DNA of 5,958 nt from Collinsella sp. (GTDB taxonomy: Bacteria; Actinomycetota; Coriobacteriia; Coriobacteriales; Coriobacteriaceae), in the NCBI GenBank assembly GCA_022745215.1, contig JAIIWC010000077.1, forward strand, positions 1-5,958, written 5' to 3'. Position numbers and translations under genes: made by a program. The stretch's first letter is position 1. Every line of letters begins with the position of its first letter. The notes beneath the pieces were generated by a model. That model was not told the origin of the DNA and did no database searches. It saw only the letters and a list, made by a program, of their open reading frames with translations. This document shows, piece after piece, positions 5,765 to 5,958 of the stretch.

Positions 5765-5922
5765 TCACAAAGGCCGTGGCCAAAAAATGGCAAAAATGAG
5801 TACTGTTACCAATTTTGTAGCAGCGATTTTTGGGTTTCGCTGGATAAATCTAGCTCTGAATCGGTCGCGCGCGCAGACGTGGTGTAAGAGCGTCCTGAGG
5901 TCCGTCGCTGCAAGTCCCGATG
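5765..5922. other. Intergenic stretch with no recognisable gene
   Basis: Together with the repeat region, positions 5538-5922 hold no gene I can support. This last part is more AT-rich at its start and has small inverted repeats: GCCA/TGGC (5779-5782 with 5788-5791) and CAGCGA/TCGCTG (5821-5826 with 5837-5842, ten-base loop). Neither has a convincing T run. A 49-codon plus-strand frame from 5787 to 5936 has no ribosome binding site. Confidence 0.5.
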
Positions 5923-5958
5923 TTACTCCTTCTTGAGACCGCGCTTCTCGACTATCTC
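5923..5958 (-). CDS. Possible C-terminus of an unidentified protein (gene begins beyond window)
   Basis: On the minus strand the edge reads EIVEKRGLKKE then TAA (stop at 5925-5923). The charged, lysine-rich ending is plausible for a protein C-terminus, and the strand matches the other genes. Eleven codons are too few for identification, one of them (ATA) is a rare codon at this GC content, and there is no clear terminator after it. Treat as tentative. Confidence 0.3.
   Translation of the reverse strand, partial: EIVEKRGLKKE

Noticed and set aside
5538..5765. CRISPR array
   Set aside because: Only two copies of the repeat at 186-bp spacing, with tRNA-derived sequence and no regular spacers.
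5406..5793. Minus-strand open frames of 69 and 80 codons over the tRNA and repeats
   Set aside because: They are reverse translations of tRNA T-arm and acceptor sequence (RDSNPQP-like strings), a well-known source of spurious proteins.
5429..5887. Plus-strand open frame of 152 codons through the tRNA and repeat region
   Set aside because: It begins inside tRNA-Val and runs through the terminator and tRNA-derived repeats. Translated tRNA sequence (SNPSSPT-like) explains its apparent repeats.
5787..5936. 49-codon plus-strand frame starting MAKMSTVTNF
   Set aside because: No ribosome binding site upstream of either ATG, no family resemblance, and it runs into the putative minus-strand gene end.

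Overview
The window looks like chromosomal DNA from a high-GC bacterium. Codon usage, the architecture of the genes and the tRNA-flanking repeats fit the Coriobacteriia (Collinsella-like), but that assignment rests on general resemblance, not a database search. Four protein genes on the minus strand fill positions 1 to 5235. The rightmost 720 bases hold a plus-strand tRNA followed by non-coding, tRNA-derived repeat sequence.

Read in the direction of transcription (right to left), the first gene is asnB, a glutamine-hydrolysing asparagine synthetase. It ends at a clear rho-independent terminator (3305-3329). A probable promoter overlapping that terminator starts a second unit: murE (UDP-MurNAc-tripeptide synthetase), a HAD-superfamily phosphatase of unknown substrate, and murI (glutamate racemase, cut by the left edge). 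MurI supplies D-glutamate, which MurD adds to the UDP-MurNAc-L-Ala stem, and MurE adds the third residue. This unit is therefore a peptidoglycan precursor operon with a HAD hydrolase in the middle. The MurE substrate motif lacks the arginine typical of diaminopimelate enzymes, so the third residue is more likely L-lysine or L-ornithine.

Divergent from asnB is a tRNA-Val (anticodon UAC) with its own extended -10 promoter and a strong terminator with a GAAA loop. Downstream, about 385 bases contain no convincing gene. They hold a partial, diverged tandem copy of the tRNA 3' end plus terminator, two inverted T-arm-like motifs, and a GC-rich core able to form several hairpins. This is the most unusual part of the window. 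It reads as a decayed tRNA duplication, a remnant attachment site, or a dispersed tRNA-derived repeat. At the extreme right edge, 11 codons and a stop on the minus strand may be the C-terminus of another gene.

No new multi-gene system is evident. The protein genes are ordinary housekeeping genes; the repeat region behind the tRNA is the part that merits follow-up.
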